A stretch of 64,000 nt of DNA, taken from Micromonospora inaquosa. GTDB lineage: Bacteria > Actinomycetota > Actinomycetes > Mycobacteriales > Micromonosporaceae. Shown here piece by piece: positions 1 through 8,087 of the stretch. Below the pieces are notes generated by a model. That model was not told where the DNA came from. It did no database searches and worked only from the letters and a program-made list of their open reading frames with translations. The first letter of the stretch is position 1. Every line of letters begins with the position of its first letter. The stretch covers positions 1 to 64,000 of the forward strand of contig NZ_QGSZ01000176.1 in NCBI RefSeq assembly GCF_003857055.1, written 5' to 3'. A program made the translations under genes and the position numbers.

Positions 1-325
1 CGAGGGGCCCCGCCGGGAACAGCTCACCGTCCGGCAGCTGATCGGCCGGCTCGGCGGCGGCCGGGGTCACCGGGTCGTCGCCGGTACGCCGGAGCAGGTC
101 GCCGACCAGATCGAGCTGTGGTTCACCCAGGGCGCCGCCGACGGGTTCAACATCATGCCGCCGTACCTGCCCGGCGGGCTCGCCGACTTCGTCGACCACG
201 TGGTGCCGGTGCTGCGTTCCCGTGGGCTGTTCCGCACCGAGTACACCGGTCGGACGCTGCGCGAGCACTACGGGCTGCCCCGACCGGCCAGCGCGTACGC
301 CGCGTCGGCCCTGGTGCCGGCATGA
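1..325 (+). CDS. NtaA/SnaA/DszA-type flavin-dependent monooxygenase, C-terminal part
   Basis: Only the last ~107 codons are in the window, read in frame from position 2 to TGA at 323-325. The visible part carries the family's C-terminal signature: a GTPEQVADQIELWF segment (scoring the end of the luciferase barrel), then DGFNIMPPYLPGGLADFVD and RGLFRTEYTGRTLREHYGL. These are typical of the NtaA/SnaA/DszA group of the bacterial luciferase-like monooxygenases, which use FMNH2 supplied by a separate reductase to oxidise nitrogen- or sulfur-containing substrates. Its stop overlaps the ATG of the flavin reductase by ATGA, so the pair is translationally coupled. The substrate cannot be told from this fragment. 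Confidence 0.85.
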   Translation, partial: EGPRREQLTVRQLIGRLGGGRGHRVVAGTPEQVADQIELWFTQGAADGFNIMPPYLPGGLADFVDHVVPVLRSRGLFRTEYTGRTLREHYGLPRPASAYAASALVPA

Positions 326-885
326 CCACCGTGGAACGGCCCTCGGCGGACATCGTCGAGCTGCGACCGGTGAACGCTGACCTGTTCCGCGCTCTGCTGC
401 GCCGGCAGGCCAGCAGCGTCACAGTGGTCACCGCTGTCGCCCGTGCCACCGAACCGGCCTGCCTGGGCGGGGTCGGCGCGCCCAGCCGGGCGGGGTTCAC
501 CGCCACCTCGTTCACGTCGGTGTCGCTGGACCCGCCGCTCGTCTCCTTCTGCCTGGGGACGGCGTCGTCGAGTTGGCCGGTGCTGGCCCGCGCCGAGCAC
601 GTCGCCGTGCACCTGCTGGGCGCCGGGCAGCGGGAGGCCGCCACGGTCTTCGCCACCAGCGGCATCGACCGGTTCGCCGCGTACCCGGACTGGACGTCCG
701 GACCGTTCGGCGTTCCGCTGCTCGGCGGTGTGCTGGCCCGGCTGCTCTGCCGGGTGGTGCACCGGGTTCCGGCCGGGGACCACACGCTGGTGATCGCCGA
801 GCCGCTGGCGCTCGGCGACGGCGGCGACGGCGCACCGCTGGTGCACCACCGGGGTCGCTACACCACCGCCGGCTCGCCGAGGTGA
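322..885 (+). CDS. Flavin reductase-like domain protein
   Basis: A 187-residue protein starting at the ATG that overlaps the upstream monooxygenase stop. The N-terminal third reads as a flavin reductase domain: FRALLRRQASSVTVVTA, then FTATSFTSVSLDPPLVSFCL, the strand-turn-strand that binds FMN in this family, followed by SSSWPVL and HVAVHLL. It most likely reduces FMN with NAD(P)H and hands FMNH2 to the adjacent monooxygenase. Length is normal for the family (about 160-190 residues). The stop at 883-885 overlaps the GTG of the next gene by GTGA, giving a three-gene coupled operon. Confidence 0.85.
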   Translation: MTTVERPSADIVELRPVNADLFRALLRRQASSVTVVTAVARATEPACLGGVGAPSRAGFTATSFTSVSLDPPLVSFCLGTASSSWPVLARAEHVAVHLLGAGQREAATVFATSGIDRFAAYPDWTSGPFGVPLLGGVLARLLCRVVHRVPAGDHTLVIAEPLALGDGGDGAPLVHHRGRYTTAGSPR

Positions 886-1493
886 CGGCACCGACCGCGC
901 CGGACCTGCTCGCGTTGGACCGGGCCGCCCAGGACCTGCTGTTCCGGGCGGCCCGCACGGCGAACACGTTCACCGACGAGCCGGTCACCGACGCCCAGGT
1001 CGCGGCGATCCACGACCTGATCCGGTACGGGCCGACCGCGTACAACGGTCAGCCGCTGCGGGTGCTGCTGCTGCGCTCGCCGGAGTCCCGGGCCCGGCTG
1101 CTGCCGTACGTCTCGTCGAGCAACCGGGCGAAGACGGCCAGCGCTCCGCTGACCGCGATCCTCGCGGCCGACGTGGACTTCCACGAACGGCTACCCGAGC
1201 TGTACCCACACCGGCCGCAGGCCCGGCACTGGCTGGCGGACCGTGCGGCGCGCGCCGAGCAGGCCCGGTTCAGCGCCACCCTTCAGATCGGTTACCTGCT
1301 GGTGGGCGTACGCGCCGCCGGCCTGGCGGCCGGCCCGATGGCCGGGTTCGAGGCGGCCGGGGTGACCCGCGAGTTCTTCCCCGACGGCCGGCACGAGGCG
1401 CTGCTGCTGCTCAACCTGGGCCACCCCGGCCCGGGCGCCTGGGCGGAGCGGCTGCCCCGGCTCGGCACCGGGGAGGTGGTGCGGACGCTGTGA
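882..1493 (+). CDS. Nitroreductase-family protein, RutE-like (malonic semialdehyde reductase type)
   Basis: 203 residues from a GTG that overlaps the preceding stop; a longer upstream reading is only an overlap with the flavin reductase. The sequence has the short RutE-type nitroreductase layout: ARTANTFTDEPVTD near the N terminus, then RYGPTAYNGQPLRVLLL (FMN binding, replacing the PSxxN motif), NRAKTASAPLTAILAAD and a C-terminal NLGHPGPGAW. RutE reduces malonic semialdehyde in pyrimidine degradation. Here it sits with a monooxygenase and flavin reductase, which recalls the RutA/RutF/RutE trio, but the monooxygenase tail is of DszA rather than RutA type, so the pathway is uncertain. Confidence 0.75.
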   Translation: MTAPTAPDLLALDRAAQDLLFRAARTANTFTDEPVTDAQVAAIHDLIRYGPTAYNGQPLRVLLLRSPESRARLLPYVSSSNRAKTASAPLTAILAADVDFHERLPELYPHRPQARHWLADRAARAEQARFSATLQIGYLLVGVRAAGLAAGPMAGFEAAGVTREFFPDGRHEALLLLNLGHPGPGAWAERLPRLGTGEVVRTL

Positions 1494-1505
1494 GCGGGCG
1501 CAAGG

Positions 1506-1961
1506 TCAGCGCGGCTCCCACGCGTCGGGCAGCGCGGTGAGCTTGCGGACGTGCGCGGGCAGTCGACCGCTGACGATCTCGGCGAGGCTCACCTCGTCGA
1601 CGACCCGCCGCACGGCGGCGCGGACGGCCACCCACAGGCCGGGCAGGTTTTCCGCCGAGCCTTCGTACCGGGTCTCCTCGGGGCGCAGCCCGCGTACCCC
1701 GGCCAGTGGGCCTTCCACGGCGCGCAGCACCGCGCCGACGGTCACCTCGCGGGGCGGGCGCGCGAGGGTGTAGCCGCCCTCGGCGCCGCGCTGGGCGCGG
1801 ACGATGCCGGCCCGGCGCAGATCCGCCAGGACCGCCTCCAGGAACTTGCGGGGCATGTCCTGCTCCGCGGCGATGGCCTGGGTGGACAGCAGCGAGGGGT
1901 ACGCGGTGGCGAGGCTCAACGCCGCCCGTACCGCGTAGTCGCCGCGCGCGGAGATCTGCAC
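1506..1961 (-). CDS. Rrf2-family transcriptional regulator
   Basis: 151 residues from GTG at 1961, chosen because the domain begins with VQISARGDYAVRAALSLA, the usual Rrf2 N terminus; a longer reading would add a low-complexity Pro/Gly-rich leader. A winged helix follows (TQAIAAEQDMPRKFLEAVLADLRRAG, GGYTLARPP). There is no cysteine in the region where IscR/NsrR carry their Fe-S ligands, so it is probably not a cluster sensor. It lies 12 bp downstream of and convergent with the monooxygenase operon and is the likeliest local regulator. Rrf2 proteins of this kind are common beside sulfur or redox genes. Confidence 0.8.
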   Translation of the reverse strand: MQISARGDYAVRAALSLATAYPSLLSTQAIAAEQDMPRKFLEAVLADLRRAGIVRAQRGAEGGYTLARPPREVTVGAVLRAVEGPLAGVRGLRPEETRYEGSAENLPGLWVAVRAAVRRVVDEVSLAEIVSGRLPAHVRKLTALPDAWEPR

Positions 1962-1968
1962 CCTGCCA

Positions 1969-2961
1969 TCATGCCCGCCCGGTGACCCCGGGCCCTGCGG
2001 CGGGCGGCCCCGGTCTCGTGGCGTGCCCGCCGTTGGCGGATTCACCGGGGGTGCCGGGGCGGAACCGGCCGCCGTTGGCACCGGTCGGCTCGGCCGGCGG
2101 TCGAGGTCGGACGACCCGGCCGACCGCCGGTTGGTCCCGTGCGGCCCGGAACGCGCCGGGGCTGACCCCGACCTCGCGGGTGAAGAAGCGGCCGAAGTTC
2201 GTGGGTTCGGAGAAGCCGAGCCGCCGCCCGATCTCGGCGATCGGCTGATCCGTCGTGGCGAGTAACCGGCCGGCCTGCAACGCGACCCGCTCGTCGATGA
2301 CCTGCTTGGCGCTGCGACCGGTGACGGCGAGGCAGGCCCGGGTCAGGGTCCGCACCGAGCAGCCGAGCTCGACAGCGTAGTCCTCCACCCGCCGGGTGTA
2401 CGGATACCCGTGCTCCACCTCGCGGCGGAACCGGTGGAACGTCTCGTCCTCGGGCCGGGACGGCGACCGGTCGGCGTGGGCCAGGGCCAGTCGCAGCAGC
2501 AGCACGGCCAGTTGATGCCGGAGCAGCACGCGAGTGGTGGGACCGTCGGGGTGCCGCCGACAGTCCACCGCCAGTTGGCTGACCTCGCTGATCACCGCGT
2601 CCTCGTCCTCACCGGCCAACTGCCGCCAGGTCGCGGCCGTGGTCAGGTCGACGTCGAAGCCGCGCAGCGCCTCGGGATCCCAGGCGACCACTGTGGCGTC
2701 GAACTGGGGGCCGGCGCAGCGCAACACCTGGCCGGGGCGGACCCGCAGCAGCGTGCCGGGCCGGCAGGGCAGCAGGTGAAAGTCGAGTTCCGCGTCGCCG
2801 TGCCCACGCGTGGTGAGAATCAGCAGTTCCCGCTCGACGATCACCGGCCGACGCCAGCCCGGATCACCGGCAAGATCGGCCAGCGCGAACGTGGCTATCT
2901 CGTCGGCTACGGGAGACGCCGTTCCGATCGATGGCGCGGGGGAGGGATCGGTGGAGACCAT
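1969..2961 (-). CDS. AraC-family transcriptional regulator
   Basis: 330 residues. The N-terminal two thirds look like a cupin-type sensor region (ELDFHLLPCRPGTLLRVRPGQ). The AraC DNA-binding domain spans about residues 185-280: YTRRVEDYAVELGCSVRTL forms the first helix-turn-helix and AEIGRRLGFSEPTNFGRFF the second, with the family ending VGVSPGAFRAA. A Pro/Gly-rich tail of about 50 residues follows, which is unusual and may be flexible or an over-run of translation. It is divergent from the SDR gene at 3166 with a 204-bp shared upstream region, so that SDR is the best candidate target. Confidence 0.85.
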   Translation of the reverse strand: MVSTDPSPAPSIGTASPVADEIATFALADLAGDPGWRRPVIVERELLILTTRGHGDAELDFHLLPCRPGTLLRVRPGQVLRCAGPQFDATVVAWDPEALRGFDVDLTTAATWRQLAGEDEDAVISEVSQLAVDCRRHPDGPTTRVLLRHQLAVLLLRLALAHADRSPSRPEDETFHRFRREVEHGYPYTRRVEDYAVELGCSVRTLTRACLAVTGRSAKQVIDERVALQAGRLLATTDQPIAEIGRRLGFSEPTNFGRFFTREVGVSPGAFRAARDQPAVGRVVRPRPPAEPTGANGGRFRPGTPGESANGGHATRPGPPAAGPGVTGRA

Positions 2962-3165
2962 CGCCTGCGACGGTAGCCCGAACCGCAGGTCACCGCATCC
3001 CGATCGACGTTCGAGCCGAAATCCGCGGTGCGCCCCGGGCTTGTCCCGGTCCTGGCGGCCAGGCTACGTTACCCGGCGGTAGCGCCTTCCGGTCCGCGGC
3101 CCACCCGGCATCCGCCGCACACCCCGACCGGCCGGCGGCCCCCGCCGACTCGCGATGGGATGGGC

Positions 3166-3942
3166 ATGACGCAGCTGTTCTCGGTCGAAGGTAAGACGGT
3201 CCTGGTCACCGGCGGGTCGCGGGGGATCGGGCTGATGATCGCCCAGGGTTTCGTCCGGGCCGGCGCACACGTGATCATCTCGTCGCGCAAGGCGGACGTC
3301 TGCGCGGCGGTCGCCACCACCCTCTCCGCCGAGGGGCGCTGCGAGGCCATCCCCGCCGACCTCAGCGACGACGCGGGCGCCGAGACGCTGGCCGCGACCG
3401 TGCGCGAGCGTTTCGGTCGCCTCGACGTGCTGGTCAACAACGCCGGCGCGACCTGGGGCGCACCGCTGGAGGACTACCCCGAGGCCGCGTTCGACAAGCT
3501 CTGGGCGGTCAACGTCAAGGCCGTCTTCCGGCTCACCACCGCGCTGCTGCCGGCGCTGCGCGCCGCCGCCAGCGCCGACGACCCGGCCCGCGTGATCAAC
3601 ATCGGGTCGATCGACGGCATCCGGGTGCCGTTCATGGAGGTGTACGCGTACTCGGCCACCAAGGCCGCCGTGCACATGCTCACCCGCAGCCTCGCCCACC
3701 AACTCGCCGGTGAGCAGATCACCGTCAACGCGATCGCCCCCGGCCCGTTCGAGAGCAAGATGATGGCGTTCGCGCTCGACGACCCGGCGAGCCGGGCCGC
3801 CATCGAGCAACAGGTGCCGCTGGGCCGCATCGGGCGCCCCGAGGACATGGCCGGCACGGCCATCTACCTTTCGTCGCGCGCCGGCGCGTACCTCACCGGA
3901 GCGGTCATTCCCGTCGACGGCGGCATCACCACGCACGGCTGA
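3166..3942 (+). CDS. Short-chain dehydrogenase/reductase, RhlG/FabG-like
   Basis: 258 residues. Start at ATG 3166 is preferred to ATG 3160 because GGGATGGG lies just upstream as ribosome-binding site. TGGSRGIG (residues 15-22) is the Rossmann cofactor motif, NNAG follows in the middle, and the active site is Ser in NIGSIDG with Tyr162 and Lys166 in YSATK. The C terminus has PVDGGIT. The opening LFSVEGKTVLVTGGSRGIG is like RhlG-type NADPH-dependent 3-oxoacyl reductases. It is divergent from the AraC regulator. The true substrate is unknown; SDRs of this class act on ketoacyl or small ketone substrates in the cytoplasm. Confidence 0.85.
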   Translation: MTQLFSVEGKTVLVTGGSRGIGLMIAQGFVRAGAHVIISSRKADVCAAVATTLSAEGRCEAIPADLSDDAGAETLAATVRERFGRLDVLVNNAGATWGAPLEDYPEAAFDKLWAVNVKAVFRLTTALLPALRAAASADDPARVINIGSIDGIRVPFMEVYAYSATKAAVHMLTRSLAHQLAGEQITVNAIAPGPFESKMMAFALDDPASRAAIEQQVPLGRIGRPEDMAGTAIYLSSRAGAYLTGAVIPVDGGITTHG

Positions 3943-4056
3943 ACACCGGCCGACCCGAGGGGCGCTGTCCGCGTACCCCCCGGGTGTGTGCCGGGGCCGC
4001 GCGGACTCGGCAGATCCGCGCGGCGCCGGTGTGGCCGGTGTTGCCCGTTCGGGCGG

Positions 4057-4488
4057 TCAGCGACCGGCAAGCAGCCGGTTCACCGCCGTGTCGACGTCCA
4101 GGTGCTCGGCCTCGCGGCCGCGCGGGACGACGACGTAGGTCCGTCGAAGGAAACGCACCAGGACGCTGCGCGGCACCTCGAAGAGGGCGTTGCCGTCCGG
4201 TGACGAGAGGGCCAGCGCGACGAAATCGCCGCGCGGTGTGGCCCAGGGCCAGACCCGCACATCCCCGATGCCGGCCGGCTCGTCCAGGCCGGTGACCAGT
4301 AGTTCGCGAGCGAACGACCAACTCACCGCCTCGCCCCCGGCCGACTCGGCATGGAACAGGACATGGACCGCATACGGGTCAGCAGGGTCGTAACGCAGAC
4401 TGGCACGCACCGGCAAGGCGGTGGCGTCAGGTGCGACGAGCCTTAGCGACGTCTCGACCTCTACGGTCGTCGGTCGGATGACACTCAT
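4057..4488 (-). CDS. SsgA/SsgB-family sporulation and cell-division regulator
   Basis: 143 residues from ATG at 4488, with a GGGGGGAGA ribosome-binding site. The family core is plain: SLRYDPADPYAVHVLFH, WSFARELLVTGL, GDVRVWPW, LALSSPDGNALFEVP and a final FLRRTYVVVPRGRE. SsgA-like proteins exist only in morphologically complex actinobacteria; SsgB positions FtsZ at sporulation septa. Micromonosporaceae normally keep a SsgB-type member and this one is close to SsgB in length and spacing, but I cannot rule out another paralogue. It is transcribed away from the PGPGW gene. Confidence 0.88.
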   Translation of the reverse strand: MSVIRPTTVEVETSLRLVAPDATALPVRASLRYDPADPYAVHVLFHAESAGGEAVSWSFARELLVTGLDEPAGIGDVRVWPWATPRGDFVALALSSPDGNALFEVPRSVLVRFLRRTYVVVPRGREAEHLDVDTAVNRLLAGR

Positions 4489-4619
4489 GGACGTTCTCCC
4501 CCCGGCACCGCTGCGGAACGCGCGTGTCCCGCTTTTCCCATACTCAGGTGCTACTCCTGGCTACGCTCCGCCATACGCTGACTTCACCCAGTGGTGGGAA
4601 GGGGGACGGAAAGGCCGCG

Positions 4620-4635
4620 TGAATGTGAGCATTCA
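4620..4635. promoter_or_regulatory. Palindrome between ssg-like and PGPGW genes
   Basis: TGAATG-TGAG-CATTCA is a perfect inverted repeat with 6-bp arms and 4-bp spacer. It lies in the 273-bp divergent intergenic region, 132 bp upstream of the Ssg-family start and 127 bp upstream of the PGPGW start. It is A/T-richer than its surroundings, so chance is less likely, and it could be a dimeric regulator's operator. No function is shown. Confidence 0.35.
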
Positions 4636-4761
4636 TGTAGGATTTCCGGTTCTGCCCAGTGCGTGATCCCGCCCGGTATCGGGTGGCTCAGTCGTCGACT
4701 TACTCCGGTAACGTCCAGTCGGCCGTTGCAGTGACGGGCCCGAGCGACACTGGGGGGTGAA

Positions 4762-5415
4762 ATGGTGACGAAGCAATCCTCAGTGGATGCGTCGGCGGCA
4801 CCCGGCCCGCCGAAAGTCGCGGTCCGAGCAGCCGAAAAGCGGGGGTACGGAGTGCCGAAGGAGCAGCCCGAACGGGCCGGTCGGCCGGCGTCCGACGCCG
4901 GTCGTTCCGGTGGTGATGGCACCGGTCGCGGTGGCGTCAGCGGTGCCGGTCGCGGTGGCGGCACCGAAGCTGGTCGCGACGCCGGTGCCGGAATCGCCGT
5001 GCAGGACCCACCGCGCCGCCCCCGCTGGCGCGAGCGGATCTCACTGACCCTCGACCTCATCCGCGCCAACCCCACCGGCCGGATCGCACTCAAGATCTTC
5101 ATCGCGATCGCCGGGGCGCTGGTGGTGACCATCGGCATCGCCCTCATCCCGCTCCCCGGGCCGGGCTGGCTGCTGGTGATCGCCGGCCTGGGCATCTGGG
5201 CCGTCGAATACCACTGGGCGCGCAGGCTGCTCGGCTTCACCCGCCGCCACGTCCACGGCTGGACGCGTTGGGTGACGAGACAATCGCTGCTGGTGCGAAT
5301 CGTGCTCGGCTCCGTCGGCCTGGTCTTCGTGGCCACGGTGGTCTGGCTGTCCCTCAAGTACAGCCTCGGCATCGACGTGGTCGCCGAGGCGATGCAGTAC
5401 CTCGCGACGCACTGA
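4762..5415 (+). CDS. PGPGW (TIGR02611-type) membrane protein
   Basis: 217 residues with GGGGGGTGA upstream of the ATG. Residues 1-85 are a Gly/Arg/Ala-rich disordered leader with repeated GRGG/AGRG units. The conserved part starts near residue 95 and has two closely spaced membrane segments around the PLPGPGWLLVIAGLGIWAVEY signature (split by a turn at PGPGW), a basic loop (WARRLLGFTRRHVHGWTRW) and a third membrane segment. Function in the family is unknown. The long N-terminal extension is more variable than the core. It is immediately upstream of tRNA-Val, without an obvious terminator between. Confidence 0.8.
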   Translation: MVTKQSSVDASAAPGPPKVAVRAAEKRGYGVPKEQPERAGRPASDAGRSGGDGTGRGGVSGAGRGGGTEAGRDAGAGIAVQDPPRRPRWRERISLTLDLIRANPTGRIALKIFIAIAGALVVTIGIALIPLPGPGWLLVIAGLGIWAVEYHWARRLLGFTRRHVHGWTRWVTRQSLLVRIVLGSVGLVFVATVVWLSLKYSLGIDVVAEAMQYLATH

Positions 5416-5465
5416 CCCCGGATTTCCGGTCCGGTTCCACGATCGGGTAGAGTCAGTGGCGCTGA

Positions 5466-5537
5466 GGGCGATTAGCTCAGTGGGAGAGCGCTTCGTTCAC
5501 ACCGAAGAGGTCGCTGGTTCGATACCAGCATCGCCCA
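5466..5537 (+). tRNA. tRNA-Val (anticodon CAC)
   Basis: Reads as a full 72-nt cloverleaf: acceptor GGGCGAT/ATCGCCC, D-arm GCTC-AGTGGGA-GAGC, anticodon stem CTTCG/CGAAG with loop TTCACAC (anticodon CAC, decoding GUG), T-arm GCTGG-TTCGATA-CCAGC and discriminator A. CCA is not encoded. The next 40 bases hold a strong terminator, and beyond it lies mobile-element debris, as expected of a tRNA used as an integration site. Confidence 0.97.
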
Positions 5538-5545
5538 CGCAGGTC

Positions 5546-5579
5546 AAAGGCCACTTCCCAGTATTGGGAGGTGGCCTTT
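5546..5579 (+). terminator. Strong hairpin terminator after tRNA-Val
   Basis: A 15-bp stem (5546-5560 with 5565-5579, one G-U pair) closed by the tetraloop GTAT. The stem begins AAAGGCCAC and ends GTGGCCTTT, so a short U run falls on the 3' side. It starts 9 bases after the tRNA. Confidence 0.85.
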
Positions 5580-5626
5580 CTGCTGTCGTACAGCAGCTAA
5601 GTGCAGCAACGGTAGGCGAGCGAGCG

Positions 5627-5874
5627 ATGACTGGCGATGATAAATCCGCCTCTGCTGTTACTTTGCCAGCCGTGAATGATCAGCTGACGTCGATCGACCG
5701 GATTATCGACGTGACCGGATGGCGCCAGGAGCCCGAGGATCGTGTCGGCTGGGAGCAGGTGGAAGCCGAGCTCGGCGTCGCGCTGCCGTCGGACTTCAAG
5801 GAACTGTGCCGCCCGTTCGTGCCGGGGGCGTTTTACGCCCAGACCTTCTACGGCCGACCGACGATCACGCGCAG
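5627..5874 (+). pseudogene. Truncated SUKH (SMI1/KNR4) gene, relic of the copy at 49330
   Basis: From ATG 5627 the first ~70 codons match the intact SUKH gene at 49330: SAVTLPAVNDQ, IDRIIDVTGW, VGWEQVEAELGVALPSDFKELC and PGAFYA. Identity continues at the DNA level, including sequence around the start. After PGAFYA there is a 4-base deletion relative to the other copy, throwing the frame, and similarity stops after CACGCGCAG at 5874. What remains could not make the SUKH fold's second half. SUKH proteins serve as immunity proteins in polymorphic toxin systems. The break abuts the RepSA-like relic, so both are part of one recombination scar. Confidence 0.75.
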
Positions 5875-5884
5875 CGCTGCCAGC

Positions 5885-6070
5885 TGCGGCAGTGTGGCGG
5901 GCGACGTGCCGGTGGACTGCGCCGAAGGACGGGGCGGTGAAGGTGGCGAAGACGACCGGGTGCCGGCCCACCGAGGCGGGGACACCCTTGCCGCCGGTCA
6001 GGCCGCAGCGCACGACCTGGTAGGCGTCGCCCCGGTAGACCTGCCGCAGCTGGGGTGTGCGGACGATTGT
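5885..6070 (-). pseudogene. RepSA-like replication initiator fragment (integrative element relic)
   Basis: On the minus strand about 45 codons read YRGDAYQVVRCGLTGGKGVP followed by HPVVFATFTAPSFGAVH and HVARHT. These are hallmark blocks of RepSA, the replication initiator of pSAM2-type actinomycete integrative and conjugative elements. One base is missing just upstream: restoring it gives a CPSC-type zinc motif before the tyrosine block, as in RepSA. Everything else of the ~450-500-residue protein is gone. Its position 350 bp from tRNA-Val fits an element that once integrated there and decayed. Family assignment is from memory of the motifs. Confidence 0.6.
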
Positions 6071-6236
6071 CCAAGGCCAACGACGCGGACGGACCCCGCC
6101 GGACGAAGCGCCCAGATCTTGTGCGCGAGAACGTCGCGGCTCGAATTCGGCTGGCTCAAGGTGGCGGCCAGTGGCGCGAGCAGGGGGCGACGCGGCCAGC
6201 CAGGCGCAAGATGAGACCGGCAAGCTGCCAGCGTGT

Positions 6237-6656
6237 CTAGTCGACGAGCCAGCCGAGCAGCGTCTTGACCGGTGGAGTCAACGAGGAGGCGGCAACGAGG
6301 GCCGTGAGAATCGTGCTGAGGATCAGGCTTCGCCGGTGCACGGAGGTCCGCATCGTGGCCGTCAGGAGCCGGGGGACGGCGACGAGCGTTGCCGCTGCAG
6401 CGATGTACGGCGCTACGCCGATCACGACGATCATCGCTAGCGCCGTGGGCGCCCAGAGGCCCGGCCAGAGATTGGCGTTACCGGTGTGCTCGTCGCCCTG
6501 ATGAGGCAGGTAGAGGTACCCGGAGAAGGATGCGGCCCGACCGATGGCGACGCCGATGGCGCCGATGTAGACGGCGGCCAGGACGAATTGCGTACGCGCC
6601 AAGGCCCGGCCGGAAGAACCTGGTGCAGGGGGCGGTTCTACGTCGGCGGTCGTCAT
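6237..6656 (-). CDS. Small membrane protein of unknown function
   Basis: 139 residues from ATG 6656; a longer upstream reading lacks membrane-protein character. Three hydrophobic spans are visible: FVLAAVYIGAIGVAIGRAA, ALAMIVVIGVAPYIAAAATL and LILSTILTALVAASSL. The N-terminal 25 residues are Pro-rich and cytoplasmic by charge. No conserved catalytic motif seen. It stands alone between the element scar and the beta-lactamase. Confidence 0.55.
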   Translation of the reverse strand: MTTADVEPPPAPGSSGRALARTQFVLAAVYIGAIGVAIGRAASFSGYLYLPHQGDEHTGNANLWPGLWAPTALAMIVVIGVAPYIAAAATLVAVPRLLTATMRTSVHRRSLILSTILTALVAASSLTPPVKTLLGWLVD

Positions 6657-7032
6657 GGCGCGAATGCTAGTTCCGATCAGCCGGGCCGGTGAGCCTGACG
6701 GCCTCTGCCAGTGCTGAGCAGCCAAACGAGCAGCCAAACCGGCGACCGACAGCGGACGAGCGCGGACGCGGACACCACGTCGCACAGAAGGACCAAACAG
6801 CTGACCAGCGCCGACCAAAGAGAGCCCGAGATGACGACCCCTTAGCTCCATGAAAGCGCGGGTGGCTCACCACCTGACCTGAACCGGGACCTCACCGCAG
6901 AACGCTGGCGATGCCAGATCGGCATGAACCCCGCCAGTTCCGTCTTCGACCGCATGCTGGATCCCTGTCAGGGTCGAGTCCTGTCCGATCGGCGCTGTCC
7001 GGCGCCGGTCCACGTATCAACAGGGAGCGATC
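6657..7032. promoter_or_regulatory. 376-bp region upstream of the beta-lactamase
   Basis: No gene is convincing here. It holds CCCTG-T-CAGGG (6963-6973), an 11-bp inverted repeat 60 bp before the beta-lactamase start, which is a plausible operator. A 124-residue minus-strand reading across 6667-6873 lacks any recognisable pattern and is taken as chance. Confidence 0.35.
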
Positions 7033-7938
7033 ATGGTTTTTGCGGCACACCGCCTGGTGGCCACGGCGGCAGTGGTGTCCCTGGCCGCCTGCAGTCCCGC
7101 CGATGCCGCCGAACAGCCGGCGCGGGACAGCACACCGACGGCGACCGCACCCGCCGCCGCCGACCGGGACCACGAGTTCCGGCAGTTGGAGGAAAGGTTC
7201 GACGCGCGGCTGGGGGTCTACGCGATCGACACCGGCACCGGCCGGACCGTGCAGTACCGGGCCGACGAACGGTTCGCGTACACCTCGACGATCAAGGCGT
7301 TGGCCGCCGCCGAGATCCTCGACGAGACCACCGACGCCGAGCTGGACCGGGTGGTGCGGTACTCGGCGGACGACCTGGTGACCTACTCGCCGATCACGGA
7401 GCAGCACGTTGGCGACGGCATGACGCTGCGCGAGATCGCGGACGCCGCCGTGCGGTACAGCGACAACACCGCCGGCAACCTGATGGTGCGCCAGCTCGGA
7501 GGACCGCAGAAGTTCGAGAAGGAACTGCGCGAGGTCGGGGACAAGGTCACCGATCCGGCGCGCTACGAGACCGCGCTCAACGAGGCGAAGCCAGGTGACC
7601 GGCGGGACACCAGCACCCCGCGGGCCCTGGCCCAGGACCTGCGGGCGTACGCCGTCGGCGACGCCCTCGAACCCGCGGACCGCGACATCCTCAACGAGTG
7701 GCTGCAGGGCAACACCACCGGCGGTGAGCTGATCCGCGCCGGTGTCCCGGACGGCTGGGTCGTCGGGGACAAGACCGGCGCCGGCGGGTACGGCACCCGC
7801 AACGACATCGCGGTGATCTGTCCCCCGGACCGGGCGCCGATCGTCCTCGCCGTCCTGTCCAGCCGTGACCAGAAGGACGCCAGCTACGACAACGCCCTCA
7901 TCGCCGAGGCGACCAAGGTGGTGATGGCCGGCTGGTGA
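7033..7938 (+). CDS. Class A beta-lactamase, secreted lipoprotein
   Basis: 301 residues with all class A active-site elements in order: Ser85-x-x-Lys88 (STIK), Ser143-Asp144-Asn145, Glu179-x-x-Leu-Asn183 on the omega loop, and Lys247-Thr-Gly. The N terminus is a lipoprotein-type signal ending in LAAC (Cys20), followed by a Thr/Pro/Ala linker, so the enzyme is probably anchored outside the membrane. It hydrolyses beta-lactams. A beta-lactam-type PBP gene follows 150 bp downstream on the same strand. Normal length for the family, and all key residues are present, so it should be active. Confidence 0.93.
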   Translation: MVFAAHRLVATAAVVSLAACSPADAAEQPARDSTPTATAPAAADRDHEFRQLEERFDARLGVYAIDTGTGRTVQYRADERFAYTSTIKALAAAEILDETTDAELDRVVRYSADDLVTYSPITEQHVGDGMTLREIADAAVRYSDNTAGNLMVRQLGGPQKFEKELREVGDKVTDPARYETALNEAKPGDRRDTSTPRALAQDLRAYAVGDALEPADRDILNEWLQGNTTGGELIRAGVPDGWVVGDKTGAGGYGTRNDIAVICPPDRAPIVLAVLSSRDQKDASYDNALIAEATKVVMAGW

Positions 7939-8087
7939 TCGGTCGACCGGCGCCCTACTCCTCGCCGAGCGCCCGCCCGGACGAGTCGGACACCGTGGGG
8001 TGGCAGCGATGGAGGATCCGGCCGGGCCTGGAACGGCGACCGGCGGGCCGCTGCCGCCCCGCACCCCTATGGATCGAGGTGACCTGG

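Noticed and set aside
5538..6236. Second attachment site (repeat of the tRNA-Val 3' end)
   Set aside because: I found no copy of the tRNA 3' end in the scar or elsewhere by eye, so no att site is claimed.
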